The notes under the pieces are model-generated. The model saw only the letters and a list, made by a program, of their open reading frames with translations, ran no database searches and was not told the origin of the DNA. Of a DNA stretch of 64,000 nt, positions 51,428-62,131 are shown in pieces. How positions within the stretch are numbered: position 1 is the first letter of the stretch; every line of letters begins with the position of its first letter. This DNA comes from Henriciella mobilis (lineage in GTDB: Bacteria > Pseudomonadota > Alphaproteobacteria > Caulobacterales > Hyphomonadaceae), in contig NZ_QWFZ01000016.1 of NCBI RefSeq assembly GCF_003576315.1, forward strand, positions 1-64,000. Direction: 5' to 3'. Made by a program: the position numbers and the translations under genes.

Positions 51428-51901
51428 TCACCACGTCCCGATGTTCTCGGCGCTGGCCCATGGTTCCTTCGGAGGCAGCGGGTCGCCCTTCTGCAGCAGC
51501 TCGACGGAAATGCCATCCGGCGAACGCACGAAACACATGCGCCCGTCACGTGGCGGGCGGTTGATGGTGACGCCAAGCTTCTGGAAACGCTCGGTGGCGG
51601 CGTAGATGTCATCGACCTTGTAGGCGAGGTGGCCGAAATTGCGCCCGCCTTCCAGCTCTTCAGGGTCCCAGTTGTGGGTCAGCTCGATCATCGGCAGGCC
51701 GGGCGGCAAGCCCTTCTCGTCGCTCGGATTGGCCTGGAAGCGGGCAAGATCTTCAGGCGACGCAAGAAAGACCAGCGTGAAGCGACCGCCCTCATTGTCG
51801 ACGCGGCGAACCTCCTGCAGGCCAAGGCCGTCGCAAAAGAACTTCAAAGCGGCATCGACATCACTGATACGGATCATGGTGTGCAGGTATTCAACGCTCA
51901 T
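51428..51901 (-). CDS. gloA: Lactoylglutathione lyase (glyoxalase I)
   Basis: 157 aa from ATG 51901 (GGAG upstream). Metal and substrate segments are EYLHTMIRISD, MIELTHNWDPEELEGGRNFGHLAYKVDDIY and GISVELLQKG. It converts the methylglyoxal-glutathione adduct to S-lactoylglutathione. It overlaps the membrane protein upstream by four bases. Confidence 0.9.
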   Translation of the reverse strand: MSVEYLHTMIRISDVDAALKFFCDGLGLQEVRRVDNEGGRFTLVFLASPEDLARFQANPSDEKGLPPGLPMIELTHNWDPEELEGGRNFGHLAYKVDDIYAATERFQKLGVTINRPPRDGRMCFVRSPDGISVELLQKGDPLPPKEPWASAENIGTW

Positions 51902-52365
51902 TCCTGGTCTCCTTCCAGCCGCCGGATCTCGGATTTCAGCGAGGGCGGCGCGTTCCTGTAATAATGGGACGTCACGAGATAAAGGAAACCGACCACCACA
52001 CCCATCACGACCAGAAAGGTCATGAAGATGTGGAACATGTAGCCACTTTCCAGCGGACCCGGCTGTGCGCCGCTGAACCGCCAGATCGAATCCCAGAGGA
52101 AGTTGAAGCCGGACACCAGCATGGGCAGACCCGACAGGCTGACCAGCGCTGCGAACCAGCGATAGCTCGCGGCGAGCGGCGCTTCGCACTTGATGAAGGC
52201 TTCCTGGAAGTCCTCGCGTTCGACCTTTTCCGATAACAGGCCCTTTTCGCGCATCGAGTTGTACACAGCGTTGGAGAAGTGCGGCAGCTCGCGCCACTTC
52301 ATTAGCAGGTACGCCCCCCAGATCCCCAGCGCCGCAAACATTAGCGCATAGATTGTGAGTGTCAT
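51898..52365 (-). CDS. Three-helix membrane protein, unknown
   Basis: 155 aa from ATG 52365. Helices at about 5-22, 66-90 and 110-135 are joined by a charged helical segment (MREKGLLSEKVEREDFQEAFIK). No family recognised. It is coupled to gloA by an ATGA-type overlap, so it is co-expressed with it. Confidence 0.75.
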   Translation of the reverse strand: MTLTIYALMFAALGIWGAYLLMKWRELPHFSNAVYNSMREKGLLSEKVEREDFQEAFIKCEAPLAASYRWFAALVSLSGLPMLVSGFNFLWDSIWRFSGAQPGPLESGYMFHIFMTFLVVMGVVVGFLYLVTSHYYRNAPPSLKSEIRRLEGDQE

Positions 52366-52418
52366 CTCCGGTCCCGTGGTCTCTGGCGCGTGCCGCGCGC
52401 CGTCACCCGGAACAGGCG

Positions 52419-53303
52419 TCAGGCCGCGTGGGCACGCTCGAATGTCAGCATGGCGCGTTTGCGCGCCACACCCCAATGGTAATTATGTAACCTTCCGTCC
52501 GAAGCAAGAGCGCGGTGGCAGGGGATGAGCCAGGAGATGTTGTTCGCCCCGATGGCCGTACCAGCCGCCCGCGCCGCTTTTGGCTGGCCGGCAGCGGCCG
52601 CCACCTCGCCATAGGTCCGGGTCTCGCCGGCCGGGATGTCGAGCAGGGCGCGCCAGATCTGGCGGCGGAAGGGCGTCCCGTAGAGAGCGACGGGAATTGG
52701 CTTATCGGACTGGAAGATGCGGGCCGCCCAGCGGGCCGCCTCGGCGTCGTCGCGCCGCGTCTCTGCGTTCTCATAGCGGCTGGCGAGGTCCGCGAGCACG
52801 GCGTCCTTTGTATAACCGGGATGTTCGAAGCCGGTCTTCGACGCGGCGGCATCATCGGCAAAGCCGAGCCCGCAAAGCCCCCGGGACGAGACCAGGAAGA
52901 CACCGGTACCAAACGGCGTCGGCGCCTCGCCAATCGTCAGCTGCGCGCCCGCTCCGCCGGTTTTCGCTTCTCCGGGGCTTAAGCCTTCATGCGCGATGAA
53001 GAGGTCGTGCAGGCGCGATGGGCCGGACAGGCCAGCTTCAAACGCCGCATCCATGACGCTCGCCCCCTGCCTCAGCAGGTCTCCCGCTTCGGCATGAGCC
53101 AGCGCGGCCTGGAACTGTTTCGGGCTTACCCCGGCCCAGCGTGTGAATTCGCGCTGGAAGTGGTGCGGCGAGAGGCCCATGGCGCGGGCACATTGGGTCA
53201 GGTCCGGCCAGTCGCGCCAGGTATCGCCGAGGTGCTCGAGGGCTTCGGCCATGCGCTCATAGGCAGCCGATCGCTCCGAAAGGGATGAAAGCGTCGTCGT
53301 CAT
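52419..53303 (-). CDS. AraC-type HTH fused to O6-alkylguanine-DNA alkyltransferase
   Basis: 294 aa. The N-terminal HTH (about 30-115; CARAMGLSPHHFQREFTRWAGVSPKQF) is followed by the MGMT domain with TPFRRQIWRALLDIPAGETRTYGEVA and the acceptor loop ISWLIPCHRALAS. It repairs O6-alkylguanine. It resembles Ada without the N-terminal phosphotriester-binding zinc domain, so it lacks the usual methylation trigger and is probably a repair protein with weak or no regulatory role. Confidence 0.9.
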   Translation of the reverse strand: MTTTLSSLSERSAAYERMAEALEHLGDTWRDWPDLTQCARAMGLSPHHFQREFTRWAGVSPKQFQAALAHAEAGDLLRQGASVMDAAFEAGLSGPSRLHDLFIAHEGLSPGEAKTGGAGAQLTIGEAPTPFGTGVFLVSSRGLCGLGFADDAAASKTGFEHPGYTKDAVLADLASRYENAETRRDDAEAARWAARIFQSDKPIPVALYGTPFRRQIWRALLDIPAGETRTYGEVAAAAGQPKAARAAGTAIGANNISWLIPCHRALASDGRLHNYHWGVARKRAMLTFERAHAA

Positions 53304-53348
53304 GGGCCGAATGTGGCGCGTTCAAAGGCGCGCCGCCACCCGTTTCTT

Positions 53349-53372
53349 GCGGCATTGAAATGCAATAGCCGC
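53349..53372. repeat. Hairpin downstream of the tacA-like gene
   Basis: GCGGC-ATTG and CAAT-a-GCCGC pair over nine bases with one bulge around AAATG, in the 128-bp gap between the tacA-like stop and the ada-like start. No T-run follows on the minus strand. Confidence 0.5.
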
Positions 53373-53431
53373 AATTAGAATGGCGGCACGCCAGAACGCA
53401 CCGCCAATTCCGATAGATCTGTACCGGACGT

Positions 53432-54883
<1,452 letters not shown>

Positions 54884-55047
54884 CTTCACCCGTGTTGCCG
54901 CCCGTTTGGGTCATTTCGCTACGACCCGATATGGCACACAGAGATGGAGTTATGGTTCAGTTGAATGGATGAATTTTAATCTAATTTCCAAGACGCAGAG
55001 CATCGGTCGACGGGCGCTGGCGAAGTCGCTTCCCTTGCGGCACTCTA

Positions 55048-55053
55048 TTGACA
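55048..55053 (+). promoter_or_regulatory. Possible -35 element of the btuB transcript
   Basis: TTGACA lies 22 bp before the start of the riboswitch aptamer. The matching -10 at 17-bp spacing is poor (CATCAG). Confidence 0.35.
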
Positions 55054-55075
55054 CAACCGCCCGCCTGAAACATCA

Positions 55076-55250
55076 GGCAGATCAGATGGTGCCCGCCCGA
55101 CAGCGGGCTAAGAGGGAAGCCGGTTCGAATCCGGCGCTGTACCCGCAACTGTCAGCCAGGAGCTGATGGCCACTCATGCCACTGGAGCCCCATGCTCCGG
55201 GAAGGCGGCCAGAAAGCGTTGATCGGCGAGCCAGGAGACCTGCCATCGCG
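55076..55250 (+). ncRNA. Cobalamin (AdoCbl) riboswitch
   Basis: The aptamer carries GGTGCCCG, AGAGGGAAGCCGGT, AATCCGGCGCTGTACCCGCAACTGT and the B12 box GCCAGGAGACCTGCC (55230-55244). GGCAG (55076-55080) and CTGCC (55240-55244) form P1. It precedes btuB and should lower expression of the btuBFCD operon when cobalamin is plentiful. Confidence 0.95.
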
Positions 55251-55355
55251 TCGTTTGCCCAAGGCCGGGGATAGCCAGCGGGCGGCGGAGCACTCTCCGT
55301 TTCACGACAATTCGCCGGCTGCGCCCTCATGAGGTCCAGTCACGCATTGCATCAG

Positions 55356-55374
55356 GCGCGCCCGCAAGGCGCGC
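55356..55374 (+). promoter_or_regulatory. Hairpin just before the btuB ribosome site
   Basis: GCGCGCC (55356-55362) and GGCGCGC (55368-55374) form a perfect 7-bp stem with loop CGCAA, five bases upstream of the GGAG of btuB. It may be part of the riboswitch expression platform that hides or exposes the start region; no T-run is present. Confidence 0.6.
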
Positions 55375-55391
55375 AAAACGGAGTATGAAGA

Positions 55392-57269
55392 TTGTTCAGA
55401 TCCTCATTATTGGCCGGATCGGCCATGCTTGTCCTTTCCGGAACTGCCTCAGCCCAGACGCTGGCCGAAACAAGGCTGGACACGGTGACCGTATCTGGGC
55501 TCAGGCCCGTCGCCGATGACAGCCTGACCGAAGATGTCACCGTCCTCGATGAAGACGATCTTGCCATTCGCGCCACGCCTTTCGCGGTCGATCAGCTGCG
55601 CGCCGCGCCCGGCATTGGCGTTTCGCGATCCGGCTCGGTCGGCGGGCTGACGCAGGTCCGCATCCGCGGCGCCGAGGCAAATCACACCCTTGTCTTCCTT
55701 GACGGTATCGAGTTCTCCGACCCGGTGACCGGCGAGACCGATTTCGGCCTGCTGTCAGGGCTCGACATTGCCCGCATCGAAGTTCTGCGCGGAGAACAGT
55801 CCTCGCTTTATGGCTCGGACGCGATTGGTGGCGTCATCGGCATTTACACCTCCGGTCAGGACGGCCTCGACGCCGAAGCCGAAGCTGGCTCACGCGGGAC
55901 CGTCCGCGGATCAGCCGGCTTCAGCGCGGGCGATGGCCCGTTCCGCGTCGGCGGCTCGGTCGCCGGCTTCGCAACCGACGGCGTCGACAGCGCCGGCCTC
56001 GATGGCGAGAAAGACGGCTCGGCCAGCGGCTCGGCGCTGCTGCGCGGCGCCATCGCCCTGCCGGATGACTGGGACCTTTCGCTCCTCGCGACCTACCGGG
56101 AGTCGGACTCCCAGTTCGACAGCGACACCGATTTCGACGGTCTCCTGGACAATGTCGACCGCGAAACCGACAGCGAACAGTCGATCCTCGGCGCCTCTCT
56201 TTCGGGCGAGACCGGCCCGGTCAGCCACCGCTTCGGCGCCAGTTTCAACCGCGTCGACCGGACCAACCGCGCCGATGGCACCTATACGGACTCAACCCTT
56301 GGCGAACGGACCAAACTGTCCTGGAGCCCCTCGGTCTCGACCGGCAGCGAAAGCTTCACCCAGACCTTCAGCGCCCTGCTCGATTATGAGCAGGAAGACT
56401 ATGAGCGCCGCTCCACTGACCTTGCCTTTGGCGACCCGAACCAGAGCCAGAGCTTCGAAACTCTCGGCGTGGCCGGCGAGTACCGGCTGCAGCTGGACCG
56501 GTTGCGGGCCAAGGTTTCCGCGCGGTTCGACGACAATGATGGCCGTTTCGACGATGCTGAGACCTGGCGGGCCGGGGCGGCCTGGCTCTTCGACTTCGGC
56601 GGCCGCGCGCGGGCCTCTGTCGGAACCGGGGTAAAGAACCCGACCTTCACTGAACTCTTCGGCTTCTATCCCGACAGCTTTGTCGGCAATCCGGACCTGA
56701 CGCCGGAAAAGTCGACCAGCTGGGAAATAGGCTGGGACCAGGACTGGGAGACGTTCAGCGGCTCCATCACCTGGTTCGAGGCCGAGCTTGAAGACGAAAT
56801 CTACACTGCCTACACGCCGGACTTCCGGTCGACGGCAGCCAACCGGGCCGGCGACAGCAAGCGCTCCGGCCTCGAATTCGCTGCGCGCTGGACGCCGACA
56901 GATAGCCTCTCGGTTTCCGGCCAGTTCACCAGCCTCTCCAGCGAGTCCGATGATGGCAGCGACGAGATCCGCGTACCCGAAAACACGGCCAGCCTCGCAG
57001 CTGACTGGGCGGTGAATGACAGCGGCCTGCGTATTGGCGCCGCGTTCGACTATGTTGGCGAGCAGGACGATTTCAATTTCGGCACCTTCCCGTCTACCCG
57101 CGAGACGCTGGACGCCTACGTCCTGGCCTCGCTGACGGCGCAAATCCCGGTCAGCGAGCGCCTGGCCATCACGCTGCGCGGGGAAAACCTGTTCGACGAG
57201 GAGGTCACCGACGTCTTTGGCTATCGCGGGCCGGGCGCAGGCGCCTTTATCGGCTTGAGGCTAAGATAG
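55392..57269 (+). CDS. btuB: TonB-dependent cobalamin receptor BtuB (TTG start)
   Basis: 625 aa from TTG 55392; GGAG lies eight bases upstream, and the only nearby ATG (55385) is out of frame. A signal peptide (FRSSLLAGSAMLVLSGTASAQ) is followed by a TonB-box-like LDTVTVSG, the plug (TPFAVDQLRAAPGIGVSRSGSVGGLTQVRIRGAEANHTLVFLDGIE; LRGEQSSLYGSDAIGGVI) and a 22-strand barrel ending in an aromatic-poor GAFIGLRLR. It takes up cobalamin across the outer membrane. The riboswitch upstream supports the substrate. Confidence 0.93.
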   Translation: MFRSSLLAGSAMLVLSGTASAQTLAETRLDTVTVSGLRPVADDSLTEDVTVLDEDDLAIRATPFAVDQLRAAPGIGVSRSGSVGGLTQVRIRGAEANHTLVFLDGIEFSDPVTGETDFGLLSGLDIARIEVLRGEQSSLYGSDAIGGVIGIYTSGQDGLDAEAEAGSRGTVRGSAGFSAGDGPFRVGGSVAGFATDGVDSAGLDGEKDGSASGSALLRGAIALPDDWDLSLLATYRESDSQFDSDTDFDGLLDNVDRETDSEQSILGASLSGETGPVSHRFGASFNRVDRTNRADGTYTDSTLGERTKLSWSPSVSTGSESFTQTFSALLDYEQEDYERRSTDLAFGDPNQSQSFETLGVAGEYRLQLDRLRAKVSARFDDNDGRFDDAETWRAGAAWLFDFGGRARASVGTGVKNPTFTELFGFYPDSFVGNPDLTPEKSTSWEIGWDQDWETFSGSITWFEAELEDEIYTAYTPDFRSTAANRAGDSKRSGLEFAARWTPTDSLSVSGQFTSLSSESDDGSDEIRVPENTASLAADWAVNDSGLRIGAAFDYVGEQDDFNFGTFPSTRETLDAYVLASLTAQIPVSERLAITLRGENLFDEEVTDVFGYRGPGAGAFIGLRLR

Positions 57270-57272
57270 GCG

Positions 57273-58118
57273 ATGGCGAGACTGGCGCTCCTCATCCTTG
57301 GCCTGATCGGGCTTGCTGCCTGCGGCGCAACGCGGGCCGAGCAGGTGCGGGCCAATGACAAGCCGATGCGGATCGTCAGTCTCGACTATTGTGCCGACCA
57401 GTACGTCCTGAATCTTGCCGACCGCGAGCAGGTCCTTGCCCTGTCGCCAGACGCATCGAAGGACTTCTCCTATATGCGCGATGCCGCCAAAGGGCTGCCG
57501 ACTGTGCGGCCGACGGCGGAGAACGTCCTTGTCCTGAAGCCGGACCTGATCGTGCGCTCCTATGGCGGCGGACCGAATGCGCAAGCCTTCTTCGAGCGGG
57601 CCGGCATCCCCGTGCTGAATGTCGGCTGGACGTCGAGTATCGATGGCGCCGGGATGACGTCCATCCCCGGCGTCATCCAGCACATGGCTGACGGGCTTGC
57701 CCAGGGTAAACGCGGCGAAGCGCTCGTCGCCGACTTCAAGGCCCGTCTCGCCGCCATCGAGCCGCAAGGCGAGGGCCGCTCGGCGCTCTACATGACGACA
57801 GGCGGGGTCACCACCGGCCCCGGTTCGCTCGTCCACCAGATGCTGCAGGCTGCCGGTTACGAGAACTTCCAGCAGGCGCCCGGCTGGCACCCTATCCCGC
57901 TTGAACGCCTTGCGCATGAGCAGCCAGACCTCGTCGCCCCGGCCCTCTTCGGCAACGGGCTGGAGACGCCGGACGCCTGGAGCCCCGCCAAGCATCCGAT
58001 TGCGCGCGCGCAGCTAGAGCAAAGGCCGGTCGTCAAGCTGGAGGGCGCCTGGACAGCCTGCGGCGGCTGGTTCCTGATTGATGCCATCGAAGCGCTCTCG
58101 GAAGGCGGCGCGCCATGA
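57273..58118 (+). CDS. btuF: Cobalamin ABC transporter substrate-binding protein
   Basis: 281 aa. A lipoprotein-like signal (LALLILGLIGLAACGAT) precedes a class III periplasmic-binding fold with PMRIVSLDYCADQYVLNLADREQV, a long helix linker and VLKPDLIVRSYGGG. It delivers cobalamin to BtuCD. It starts three bases after btuB and overlaps btuC by four bases. Confidence 0.88.
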   Translation: MARLALLILGLIGLAACGATRAEQVRANDKPMRIVSLDYCADQYVLNLADREQVLALSPDASKDFSYMRDAAKGLPTVRPTAENVLVLKPDLIVRSYGGGPNAQAFFERAGIPVLNVGWTSSIDGAGMTSIPGVIQHMADGLAQGKRGEALVADFKARLAAIEPQGEGRSALYMTTGGVTTGPGSLVHQMLQAAGYENFQQAPGWHPIPLERLAHEQPDLVAPALFGNGLETPDAWSPAKHPIARAQLEQRPVVKLEGAWTACGGWFLIDAIEALSEGGAP

Positions 58119-59107
58119 GCCTTTCCCGCCTTCTTCTGCCCGGCCTGATCGGCGCATCCATTCTGGCGATCTTCGCCGCCTGCCTGCTCGGCTCGACGCC
58201 GATGCCGGCCGGGCGCGTCCTGGCCGCCCTGTTCGGCGCCGCCGATGCCAGCGACGAACTGGTCGTCTGGTCGATCCGCCTGCCGCGCGCTCTGGCGGCT
58301 TACGTCGCCGGTGCCGCGCTCGGCCTCAGCGGGGCCGCGCTACAGGGCCTGTTACGCAATCCGCTCGCCGAACCGGGCGTACTCGGCGTGTCGGCCTCAG
58401 CCTCGCTGGTCGCGACCTTCTCGCTCTATTACGGCCTCGCAGCGCTTTCGCCCTGGGTCCTGCCGCTCGCGGCCATCATCGGCGCTCTGATCGCGACGGC
58501 CCTCATCGCCGTTGCCGCCATCGCCACCCGGTCGGTCGTCACGCTGATCCTGATCGGCGTCGGTATCTCGTCCTTCGCGGGCGCGGCGATGAGCCTGCTC
58601 ATGAACCTCGCTCCGACGCCCTTCACCCTGTCCGACATGATCAACTGGATGCTCGGCTCGGTCGCCAATCGCAGCTTCCGGGAGATCGGCTTTGCCGCGC
58701 CTTTCCTGCTCGCTGGCGCGGTCATCCTGCTTGCGTCGCGGCGCGGCCTGTCTGCCCTCACCCTTGGAGAGGAAGCGGCCAGCGGCATCGGTCTAGACCT
58801 TCGCCGCCAGCGCATCCTCACCGTCCTCGGCGCGGGGATCGCAACTGGCGGATCGGTCGCGCTCGCGGGTGCCATCGGCTTTGTCGGCATTGTCGCGCCG
58901 CACATTGTCCGCCCCTTCGTCGGCCACGACCCGGCCCGCTCGCTTGTCCCGTCCGCCCTGCTGGCCGGGCTGATCCTCGTCCTTGCCGATATTGGTGTGC
59001 GCCTCATGCCAACGACGAACGAGCTGAAGCTCGGCGTGGTGGCCGCCCTGATCGGCGCACCCGCCTTCGTCTGGATCGCGATGAGGAGGCGCGCGCTGAA
59101 TGGCTGA
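58115..59107 (+). CDS. btuC: Cobalamin ABC transporter permease
   Basis: 330 aa FecCD-type permease with about ten helices. LPRALAAYVAGAALGLSGAALQGLLRNPLAEPGVLGVS and GFVGIVAPHIVRPFVGHDPARSLVPSALLAG are the family signatures. It forms the inner-membrane channel with BtuD. Confidence 0.93.
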   Translation: MSLSRLLLPGLIGASILAIFAACLLGSTPMPAGRVLAALFGAADASDELVVWSIRLPRALAAYVAGAALGLSGAALQGLLRNPLAEPGVLGVSASASLVATFSLYYGLAALSPWVLPLAAIIGALIATALIAVAAIATRSVVTLILIGVGISSFAGAAMSLLMNLAPTPFTLSDMINWMLGSVANRSFREIGFAAPFLLAGAVILLASRRGLSALTLGEEAASGIGLDLRRQRILTVLGAGIATGGSVALAGAIGFVGIVAPHIVRPFVGHDPARSLVPSALLAGLILVLADIGVRLMPTTNELKLGVVAALIGAPAFVWIAMRRRALNG

Positions 59108-59861
59108 GCTCTGCACCCATGGCCTCAGCGTCGAGGCTGGCAACCAGCGCCTGGTCGACGGCGCCAGCATCCGCCTCGTTCCGGGTGAGTTCGTCGCCTT
59201 GCTCGGCCCAAATGGCGCGGGCAAGACCAGCTTGCTGAGGGCCAGTCTCGGCCTGGAGAAAAAAGTCATCGGCCGCGCCACGATTGACGGTTCCGACACG
59301 GCCGCCCTCTCGCCCATGCAGCGCGCCCGTCACATAGCCTACCTGCCACAGCAGCGCCCGCTGGCCTGGCCGAATACGGTGCGCGATGTCGTCTCGCTCG
59401 GCCGTTACGCCTATGGCGCCGCGCCGGGCCGGCTGAGCGCCGAGGACGCCGCCGCCGTCGACGCCGCTATAGCGCGCTGCGACCTCACCGCCCTCGCCCA
59501 GCGCCAGACCGATACGCTTTCCGGCGGTGAGCTTGCCCGCGTCCACTGCGCTCGCGCCTTTGCCGCCGAGGCCCCGCTACTCATCGCCGACGAGCCGGTC
59601 GCAGCCCTCGATCCGCGTCACCAGTTCCGCATCATGGATATCATCGCCGACTTCGTCGCCGCCGGTGGCGGAGCGCTTGTCGTCTTGCACGATATCACGC
59701 TCGCGGCGCGATATGCCTCGCGCATGATCTGGATGAAGCAAGGCCGGATTGTCGCCGATGGTGCACCGGAAGAGACACTGACTGCCGCGCGCATGGCCGA
59801 GATCTATGGTGTGCAGGCGCGCGTGGACGGCCGGCGTGTGGAGATCGAGGGGGCAGTCTAG
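59100..59861 (+). CDS. btuD: Cobalamin ABC transporter ATPase
   Basis: 253 aa. Walker A is LGPNGAGKTSL, the signature LSGGELARVHCARAF, Walker B LLIADEPVAALDP and the switch His in VLHDITLA. The signature is followed by AR rather than QR, a mild variation. It overlaps btuC by eight bases and ends the operon. Confidence 0.94.
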   Translation: MAELCTHGLSVEAGNQRLVDGASIRLVPGEFVALLGPNGAGKTSLLRASLGLEKKVIGRATIDGSDTAALSPMQRARHIAYLPQQRPLAWPNTVRDVVSLGRYAYGAAPGRLSAEDAAAVDAAIARCDLTALAQRQTDTLSGGELARVHCARAFAAEAPLLIADEPVAALDPRHQFRIMDIIADFVAAGGGALVVLHDITLAARYASRMIWMKQGRIVADGAPEETLTAARMAEIYGVQARVDGRRVEIEGAV

Positions 59862-59946
59862 CGGACCCTGCCCCTGCGGGACGGGCTGTCAGCCACGGCT
59901 ACACACGCTACGACTTCAAAAAAAAGGATAATCAGGGAGGCCAGAC

Positions 59947-60684
59947 ATGGTTGAGGATACCGATTTCACCGGAAAGACTGTGCTTGTCGTGGGCGGCTCG
60001 AGCGGCATCGGCAACGGTATCGCGCATGGCTTCAAGGCGCGCGGCGCCGATGTGCACGTCTGGGGCACGCGGGCCAGCGCAAGCGACTATAGCGCCGAAG
60101 ACGGCAGCGACCTGTCAGGCCTCACCTATACGCAGGTCGATGTCGGCGACCCCGACCAGATCGAAGCGGCCAAGGCAACCTTCGACACGCTCGATGTGCT
60201 CGTGCAGAGCCAGGGTATCGTGGCCTACAAGCGCGCCGAATTCGAGCGGCCGGGCTGGGACAAGGTGATGAGCGTCAATATCGACAGCCTGATGCACATC
60301 TCCCGCAAGTTTCACGACATGCTCATGAAGACCAAAGGCTCGATCATCATCGTGAGCTCGATCTCCGGCCTCAGCGCCAATATTGGCAACCCGGCCTATG
60401 CCGCCTCGAAAGCTGCGGCGATCAGCCTGACCAAGACACTGGGCCAGGCCTGGGCGCGCGACGGCATCCGCGTGAACGGCCTCGCGCCGGGGCTGGTCGA
60501 TACCAAGCTCACCAAGGTGACGACGGAAAACCCCAAGCGCATGGAAGGTGCCCTGCGGGCCATACCGGTTGGCCGGGCCGGTGAGCCGTCCGACATGGCG
60601 GGCGCGGCGATCTTCCTGGCGTCACCGCTCGCCGCCTATGTGTGCGGCCATACGCTCATCGTCGATGGCGGGCTGTCGCTCTAG
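59947..60684 (+). CDS. Short-chain dehydrogenase/reductase
   Basis: 245 aa. The cofactor motif is VVGGSSGIGNG, with D-rich second strand region, NAG-like VQSQGIVAY, catalytic Ser in IIIVSSISG and YAASK (Tyr/Lys), then PGLVDT. The GGSSG in place of the usual TGxxxG is a mild variant. GGGAGG is its ribosome site. It converges with the VOC gene (stops overlap). Confidence 0.93.
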   Translation: MVEDTDFTGKTVLVVGGSSGIGNGIAHGFKARGADVHVWGTRASASDYSAEDGSDLSGLTYTQVDVGDPDQIEAAKATFDTLDVLVQSQGIVAYKRAEFERPGWDKVMSVNIDSLMHISRKFHDMLMKTKGSIIIVSSISGLSANIGNPAYAASKAAAISLTKTLGQAWARDGIRVNGLAPGLVDTKLTKVTTENPKRMEGALRAIPVGRAGEPSDMAGAAIFLASPLAAYVCGHTLIVDGGLSL

Positions 60685-61214
60685 GCGTCCGCCTTTTCTG
60701 CCTTGTGAACCTGCATGCTCGCCGGCGGCTTTGAGAAGTTCGGGGCCTTGGTCTCCAGCTCGGCCAGGGCCGTCTTGCGGTCCTCTTCGCTGAAGCTGCC
60801 CGTGGTCAGGCAGAATTCGACGAGATTGTCGTTCGGGTCCTTGGTGTAGATCGACTTGCACCAGTTGTGGTCGACTTCCATCACATCCAGCCCGGCGCCG
60901 AGCCATTGCTGCTTGCGGCGCTCATAGTCGGCCTCATCAGCCACGTCGAAGGAGATGTGGTTGATATGGTCCGGCAGGCCGGCGGCTTTCGAGATGTTGG
61001 ACTCGAAATTCTCCGTCCCGGGCATGTCGTGCATTTCCCAGAAGGCGATGAACTTGTTGTCGTCTTCCATCCGGTAGAAGAAGTGCTTGGCCCAGCCGCC
61101 GCCCGGTGACGGGCCGACCTCGACCTTCACAAGCTCAAAACCCATCACGCCCTCATAGAAGGCGTGCAGCTTCTTGATGTCACGCGCCGCCAGCGCGAGG
61201 TGATGATAGCCCAT
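60681..61214 (-). CDS. VOC-superfamily (glyoxalase/dioxygenase-fold) protein
   Basis: 177 aa. YHHLALAARDIKKLHAFYEGVMGF, INHISFDVADEADYERRKQQWLGAG and YTKDPNDNLVEFCLTTGSF supply the His-His-Glu metal triad of VOC enzymes. It ends with a charged 40-residue tail. The reaction is unknown; it is one base downstream of the CMD-type gene and may act on the same substrate. Confidence 0.85.
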   Translation of the reverse strand: MGYHHLALAARDIKKLHAFYEGVMGFELVKVEVGPSPGGGWAKHFFYRMEDDNKFIAFWEMHDMPGTENFESNISKAAGLPDHINHISFDVADEADYERRKQQWLGAGLDVMEVDHNWCKSIYTKDPNDNLVEFCLTTGSFSEEDRKTALAELETKAPNFSKPPASMQVHKAEKADA

Positions 61215-61215
61215 T

Positions 61216-61866
61216 TCAGTCCTCCCTTTTCTTCTTGTCGTCGACCATGCTCATCACATCGTCGCTCGATCCGTCCGGCGCGGGGACTTCGACAATGCGC
61301 TCATCGACATCGTCATATTCCAGCCGCAGCGCCCGGCTCATTGTCGCATGCATATCATAGGTCGCCGTCACATAGGTCAGCTCGAGGATTTCCTCGTCCG
61401 ACAGGTTCGCCTTGAGGGCGTCAAAAATTCCATCGGGCACGCGTCCGCCCTGCAGGACCAGACAATCGGTATAGGCCAGCACGGCCCGCTCGACGGGTGA
61501 CCAGCAATCGGCGACCGGCCAGTGGGGGATCGCCTCGATCTGCTCCTCCGACAGGCCGACATCGCGGCAGGCCTTGCAATGCTGCGAGAAGACGAATTGC
61601 GACCCGCGCGCCCAACCGGCCCGGATCTGGCCGAGTTCGCGCAGCTTCGGGTCGATCTTGCGGTTCTTCGACCGGTAGAACTGAAAGCCTTCCGTCGTAT
61701 GCCTGAACGCATCGGGGACCAGGGCGAACACCGTCCACCAGTTGCCCGGCGTGCCTGTCGCGGTACCTGGCTGCTCGACCGGATCGCGGTCGCCAAACAG
61801 GACGTCATAGAGTTTCTGCGCAAACGGATCGGCATCCTTGCGGGCGACCTGCTTCAGCCTGGGCAT
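61216..61866 (-). CDS. Carboxymuconolactone-decarboxylase/AhpD-family protein
   Basis: 216 aa. The core segment is ELGQIRAGWARGSQFVFSQHCKACRDVGLSEEQIEAIPHW, with the CxxC (CKAC) and the distal His pattern of the AhpD-type group. The later VERAVLAYTDCLV and LSDEEILELTYVTATYDMHATMSRAL fit. It may be a peroxidase-like or ring-cleaving helper. Confidence 0.87.
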   Translation of the reverse strand: MPRLKQVARKDADPFAQKLYDVLFGDRDPVEQPGTATGTPGNWWTVFALVPDAFRHTTEGFQFYRSKNRKIDPKLRELGQIRAGWARGSQFVFSQHCKACRDVGLSEEQIEAIPHWPVADCWSPVERAVLAYTDCLVLQGGRVPDGIFDALKANLSDEEILELTYVTATYDMHATMSRALRLEYDDVDERIVEVPAPDGSSDDVMSMVDDKKKRED

Positions 61867-62131
61867 CTAATCCTCCCCTTTCCGGCCCCGTCTTTGCGGG
61901 CTTTTCTACCCTATACAGCCATGGATTGGCCTGAAGCGCCATGCTGACATGGCGTCAATCGCGAAAGGAGACAGAATCCTCCGAACCAGCCTCTTGTCGT
62001 GCAACCAAACTGGTCGCACCCGGTTATTCAGGACAGCCATGCGGGCGCCGCGCTTGACAGCTTTGCACTCATCGACGCACTGCTGGGTCACGTAGCGGCA
62101 ATGCTTGCCCGACCAACTCAATGGAGACCGG
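61867..62131. other. Divergent gap with a hairpin
   Basis: 265 bp between the CMD-type start and the PEPC-like start. It contains the perfect inverted repeat CGCCATG-CTGA-CATGGCG (61937-61954) and TTGACA at 62054-62059 that could be a -35 for the PEPC-like gene. No gene seen. Confidence 0.5.

Noticed and set aside
50092-51564. Plus-strand open frame of 490 codons
   Set aside because: It is antisense to the ABC1 kinase gene, whose kinase motifs are clear.
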